64,000 nucleotides of DNA, from contig OZ316891.1 in assembly GCA_973895155.1 (NCBI GenBank), positions 30,690,001 to 30,754,000 on the forward strand, read 5' to 3'. A model generated the notes under the pieces. The model worked only from the letters and a program-made list of their open reading frames with translations. It searched no databases and was not told where the DNA came from. The position numbers and the translations under genes were made by a program. Positions 59,143 to 64,000 of this stretch are shown here, in pieces (position 1 is the stretch's first letter; every line of letters begins with the position of its first letter). This DNA comes from Marsupella aquatica. Its lineage: Eukaryota; Marchantiophyta.

Positions 59143-61305
59143 GCGGGGAATGGGTCGCCAGGACATCATCATCTTCCCTGGGCACTGTGCAATTGTGAGT
59201 ATGATTTTGCAAAGCCTCAGGCCACCATCACCCCATTATTCCAAACTCCTGCGGGCTATGAAGGTCCTTATTAGAAACGCTAGAGCACTGCAGTGATTTA
59301 ACCAGCTTACAAAAATAGGATGTTACCGTGAGCATTAAATAGTGGTTCTGGGTTTTCTTCTTAGATGTTGGTCTGGGCTTTCTTGTTAGAATAGAATATA
59401 CATGTTGGGGATGCTTTGCTGAATGCTGACACTGAGGTGCCTAGCTTCACAGCTCACTAGGTTTTTCCCTAGTTTTCTCCTCATTATTTGGTGTATGGGG
59501 TTCGGGATCCTGTCTCCTTATATGGCCTATACATCCATTCAGACTTCCCTTTCCTTTATGGAACACATCCCCTTTCATTAATAAGTCATACTAAAAGTGG
59601 AAGTTATCAGGATCAGAAAGTTGAGGGCAGGGTATTAGACAGCTACCTAATGATTTTCTCTTGCATTGACTGGCCAGGGACCTATAAGGACCCCAATGAC
59701 CTCCCTTGTTGGAGACATTCCCTTCCCTTCCCTTGCATTCTACTCTGGTCTCAAAGAGGCTCAATGAACCATTTTCTTCTCTCTCTTCTCTTTGACCATG
59801 GTGGTTCACTTGAAGGCTCATGCTATACTCTGTATACGTCCATGTGTTTCTCCTCCAGGATGGTGTTCTTGACAGGCGACAGTCTAATCTGATCTTTCCT
59901 GCATGGTTTTGGCCTTGTGTTGCCATTGGCCCCAACACATTCTTCCTGGGCGGCCTTTGTCCACCGTTTTGTTTTCCCCCCTTGAATTTAAAAAAAAAAC
60001 TGATCTTTATAGAGTTTAGATAGATATAAAAAAAAAGTGCTTGTTGTTTGTCTATCAGAGAAACCATTTTTGCCATTTCTCTCTCTTCCTCGGTTTTTGG
60101 GTTGCATATGCCTCTTTTTAGTGTTTCTCCTCCTTGGACCTCTTTAGATTCTTTTGGTTCGTTTTTAATTAATACATTATGGCTCCCTTTCGTGATCCCC
60201 TGCTATTTTGAAGACTCGATCAGTGCTAGTGATAGTAGTCTATGCCATGAACATGGCAACTGACTTTGCCAGACTACAGATTACTAATGCAATTATCGTG
60301 TTAAAATGATGTTTATTTATTTGCACACACCAATGGCCAACCCATCACGTTTATAGGACCGTCAAAAAGGTCTCCTGCACTTACTACGACGATGCTGATG
60401 CCATCAATCTGCATGTGGACAAGTTTTGAGGCTGATTAAAGTAAAATTTTCAAGAAAAACAAAACGGGGGGAGGCTAGATTCCAAAGGCAAAGGTAGGCC
60501 TAAGGGCGGCTTTAGTTGAAGTACAAGAAAAGTACGGAGAGGACTACGGACACTAAGGACAAGCCAAAATTGCATGTACTCCGATATCTTCGGGCACGCT
60601 TAGCATAATGAGATCTTATTTTGGTCATCGTCTATGACTAGCCCTATCTACTGTATAGATGGAAGAGCTAAGAAATTAAGTAGCAAAAAATGATTTCGAG
60701 AGGCACACAGGGGAAAAGACCGAATATCACCAAAGAACAAAAATCTTATGGGAATAAGAGAAAGAGGACGAAGATACTAAAAAGAGCAAAATAAAGTAGT
60801 TAAGAATGTATATCAAAATGAGAAAGAACAAAAAGCACCAAACATATCTCAAAGGCTGGAGACCCAATGAAGGGGAGGGAAAAAAGGAGAATCCCCAGGA
60901 AGATGGAAGAGCTTAAAAAACCTGAGAGTCACACACAAGGGCACAAGAGCTGAGGCCCTATTCAACAACAAAAGCAAAAGACAATGAGGGTGGGCTTTAC
61001 ATAAATCGAGGGATACATTTGGCCATTCATTCTAGGCAACCTGTCACTGTTGTCTCTAAAAGAGGAATGGTGGGCCTATACTTATACTGTAATAGATCAT
61101 CGATCCTACAGGTAATCACTGGACCCAAGGAGAAAACGCCCACTTGCTCTACTTTTGGCAAAACTTTAGTCCATTCTTAGTCCTCTGTCATGGTTTTGCA
61201 TGGATTGTGTTCCCCACACTGACCCCTCGGTTCACCTTAGGTCTGGAATGCTACTTTTGAGAGCACTCAGAATGGTCCACTCCTTTTGGCGTGTAAAAGA
61301 CACAA

Positions 61306-61700
61306 TGTCCTTCTTATATAAAGCCACCTTGAGATACTATATTCCAAACTGCCAAACGAACACAATCTTGCAAACATTTAATTTTTTAGTGGAAATCGTA
61401 AGCTTGGCCATGAATTTGATCTCATAAAGCCCAGAATCTGTTGCTTAAATAAGATGTTGAAGGTGCCTGGTAATGTCCTTCTTATATAAAGCCACCTTGA
61501 GATACTATATTCCAAACTGCCAAACGAACACAATCTTGCAAACATTTAATTTTTTAGTGGAAATCGTAAGCTTGGCCATGAATTTGATCTCATAAAGCCC
61601 AGAATCTGTTGCTTAAATAAGATGTTGAAGGTGCCTGGTAATGTCCTTCTTATATAAAGCCACCTTGAGATACTATATTCCAAACTGCCAAACGAACACT
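61306..61700. repeat. 168-bp tandem repeat, 2.35 copies
   Basis: Units start TGTCCTTCTTATATAAAGCC at 61306, 61474 and 61642, exactly 168 nt apart. The third ends at CAAACGAACA. The two full copies look the same, so the duplication is recent. The TATATAAA in each unit looks TATA-like but no gene follows. Confidence 0.93.
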
Positions 61701-63377
61701 GATATAAACTAGTGATCAAGTTTATCATGATATGGAAAATACCCACCTGTTGATATGGAAAATACGCAGCACACTACACTGTATGCTGCTGGTTTTTTAT
61801 GTACAATGACCATCAGACTATGTTCAAGTCACCTTGGGATCTATTAAAACTTGAATTTCCATTAGAGTGATATGGACTGAGGTGAAAAACATCTACTTTC
61901 ACAAATTCAAAGATCCCATCCGAACTTGAGGGCTTGGGCTTTTGTTTGTGTGATATTATTTTGTTAAGTTTGAGGTTACTAATGGAAAACATTGCTCCCT
62001 ACAATAGGACGAAGTTCCCTATTTAGTGAGAATAGTCACCCTCTATCTAGTAGGCTGTTAAATAGCTTCTCTTTGTGAATTAGTGTTTTCTCTGTTGAGA
62101 AAGTGCCAATGGCCAAAGTTTCACTGTGCTCCCATCTTTGGCATAGTTTCTATTATTGAACCTCACCCAACATTTGTACATTGATCACAAAAAAAACCCA
62201 ATAGGAAATAGCTTAAGCATGGTGCAATGCTCACTCAACCTCCTATGGCTTTGACAAAAGCTTTCAATCAACATGTCATTCCCCTTCAGTTTCTTGCACA
62301 TACTAGAGGTCTCACCCTCTTCCCATAAGATTGGAGGGATTGAATCAAATATGCACATTTAACTTTCATCCATTCCCATTCACTTCTTTGCACATACTAG
62401 AGTCTCACGGTGCTCGAGCTATGGGCAAAAAACAAGCTAAGTTTTAATTAATTACAGTAAGTGATCCAAAAGTAGGCAGGATCGGTTAAGCATGCACTTC
62501 AAACCTAGCAAGTGCTCCCTCCAAAAAGGCTCTTGCAAGAATATAATCATTCATATCTCAATCGCATCTCCACCTCTCAATCCTACCTGCCACCTATTTC
62601 ATATGTACTCTTTGCCATCATCTATTCATATAGACTTAAACTAGTACCAGCTAGAATTTATGTTTCTTCTTTTCTTTACTTATTGAGAGATGACGGTCAC
62701 CTAGGGTTTGAGTCTATAGCTGGCATGAATCTACTGTAGCTTTGCATCAAGATTTACAGATTAGATAAACTAACTTTTTGACACCAGTTTATTATTGTTG
62801 TGCTAGGTGTATCCTCTTTGTTTGGGAAGCAGAGGTCTTCAGAACTATTCAAGACATTACCGTGTGAGCTGGTTTTTCCAAAACGATAGGATTATATACA
62901 TCAATGATGGCAATGAAATTAGTGAACGGTTGTATTGGCTAGCGTGAGGCTCAAGGCGAAACTTGGCTCTTAGCCTGCTCAGACGTTGCATACTCATGAG
63001 AGGAGAAATTGAGGGTAAACTCAAATCGTATCATCCTGCTTGGGAAAGGGCGTGATATGCATTTGGTGAGAAAATCAAGGACAGCAAACGAAAAGTACAG
63101 TACTGGACTTACGTACGAGAGTGGCAAAGGAATCATAGAGGTAAAGTAGAGGATGGAAAATAGGAGCGAATCTTTTTAAATTTGTTTCCTTTGTTTTGTT
63201 GCATGGGTTCTTTTAGTTGTGTGCGTGGGGGGTTTCTTTTTGCCTCGCATAAACCAATTCAAACTCATTGAAAGAGCCACAATGCTTTGAAAAATAGGGG
63301 TATGAGTCAACTGAAGGTCATGGTGCCCCAAAAATCACTGAGACGACCAGGAAAGAAGCAAAACCAAAGACAAGGAA

Positions 63378-63592
63378 GTTAAACCAGAGCTTGACTACAG
63401 TAGTGCAAAGGGAGTGGCACAAGCAAGACCAAAAAAAAGGAAGTTAAACCAGGGCTTGAGTAGTGCAAAGGGAGTGGCACAAGCAAGACCAAAGGATGTT
63501 AAACCAGGGCTTGAGTAGTGCAAAGGGAGTGGCACAAGCAAGACCAAAGGAAGTTAAACCAGGGCTTGACTAGTGCAAAGGGAGTGGCACAC
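63378..63592. repeat. ~55-bp tandem repeat, 4 copies
   Basis: Units start GTTAAACCAG(A/G)GCTTGA at 63378, 63443, 63498 and 63553 and share AGTGCAAAGGGAGTGGCACA. The first is longer through an extra CTACAG-type insertion and a longer A run. Confidence 0.92.
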
Positions 63593-64000
63593 TCTGTAAG
63601 ACAGCAGGGGTCCTCACAATGGATCAATGACAAGAGTACAGTTCTATAGTCAGATCAGCAGTGCAGCATCTAAATCTGAAGGAGGAGACTTTTATGGTAG
63701 CAGGGGAGAGACATGGGCAACCTGAAGGATGTCATCTTGAATTTTCCATAACCCCACCCATGTACCATAATGAAAAGACATTTCATTGAAGGCATCTTCA
63801 AAAGTAAATTTCCCTGCCCGGATTTTGAGTTTGTGACTGGCCTGGTCCTAAGGTAGGGAAATCCCTAAACGATGCCAAGATTTCTGAATTTCTGAATTAC
63901 CCTGTGAGGATCTGATCTGGTGTGCTCAACAGAGTACAAACTCCTGTCTTTCCAGATGCTGCAACACACTATTGGTCATTTGGGGTGGGGATAGACAAGG

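Larger units (their letters stand above)
59143..64000. other. Terminal spacer without a supported gene
   Basis: AT-rich with short frames. A 134-residue plus-strand frame at 59488-59892 and a 161-residue minus-strand frame at 59591-60076 overlap each other and neither resembles a known protein. Two tandem repeats are listed separately. Confidence 0.45.

Noticed and set aside
59488-60076. Overlapping 134- and 161-residue frames on opposite strands
   Set aside because: Neither has domain-like sequence. The composition is AT-rich spacer.

Overview
This window is nuclear DNA of a land plant. Three intron-rich genes of conserved plant families lie on the minus strand: a nuclear poly(A) polymerase (about 8.0-13.2 kb), a TDY-type (group D) MAP kinase (30.1-35.7 kb) and a clade-D type 2C protein phosphatase (44.3-47.3 kb). 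Each was reconstructed exon by exon, with GT-AG boundaries and matching phases. The family set, the GT-AG introns and an initiator-Met-primed Copia retrotransposon say plant. The long repeat-filled spacers would suit a seed-free plant or another repeat-rich lineage, but I cannot name the species.

Layout: 1-8 kb is AT-rich spacer with small tandem repeats and no gene I can defend. 8.0-13.2 kb is the poly(A) polymerase, and 13.2-14.7 kb is its GC-rich upstream region with an 85-bp duplication. 14.7-24.4 kb is a transposon island. It holds a decayed PIF/Harbinger-type transposase on the plus strand, a decayed Myb/SANT-like partner ORF on the minus strand, a 1.5-kb repeat inside a probable transposase intron, and two arrays of the same ~55-bp repeat at its edges. 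24-28 kb holds a small family of MITE-like elements, a head-to-head pair of them, and a tandem array apparently grown from one half of such an element. 28-30 kb is spacer.

30.1-35.7 kb is the MAP kinase, and 35.7-37 kb its microsatellite-rich upstream region. 37-44 kb is spacer with dispersed repeats. 44.3-47.3 kb is the PP2C, followed by a pyrimidine-rich upstream region to about 48.7 kb. 48.8-53.5 kb holds repeats, another MITE copy, a probable LTR remnant and the inverted second copy of the 1.5-kb repeat. 53.5-59.1 kb is a full-length but disabled Copia element with both LTRs and a 5-bp target duplication. 59-64 kb is spacer with a 168-bp tandem repeat and a ~55-bp tandem repeat.

The three host genes act in separate processes (mRNA 3' end formation, kinase signalling, phosphatase signalling) and nothing suggests co-regulation. 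I found no convincing tRNA, rRNA or small RNA gene by eye. The most unusual content is the repeat biology of 14.7-28 kb.
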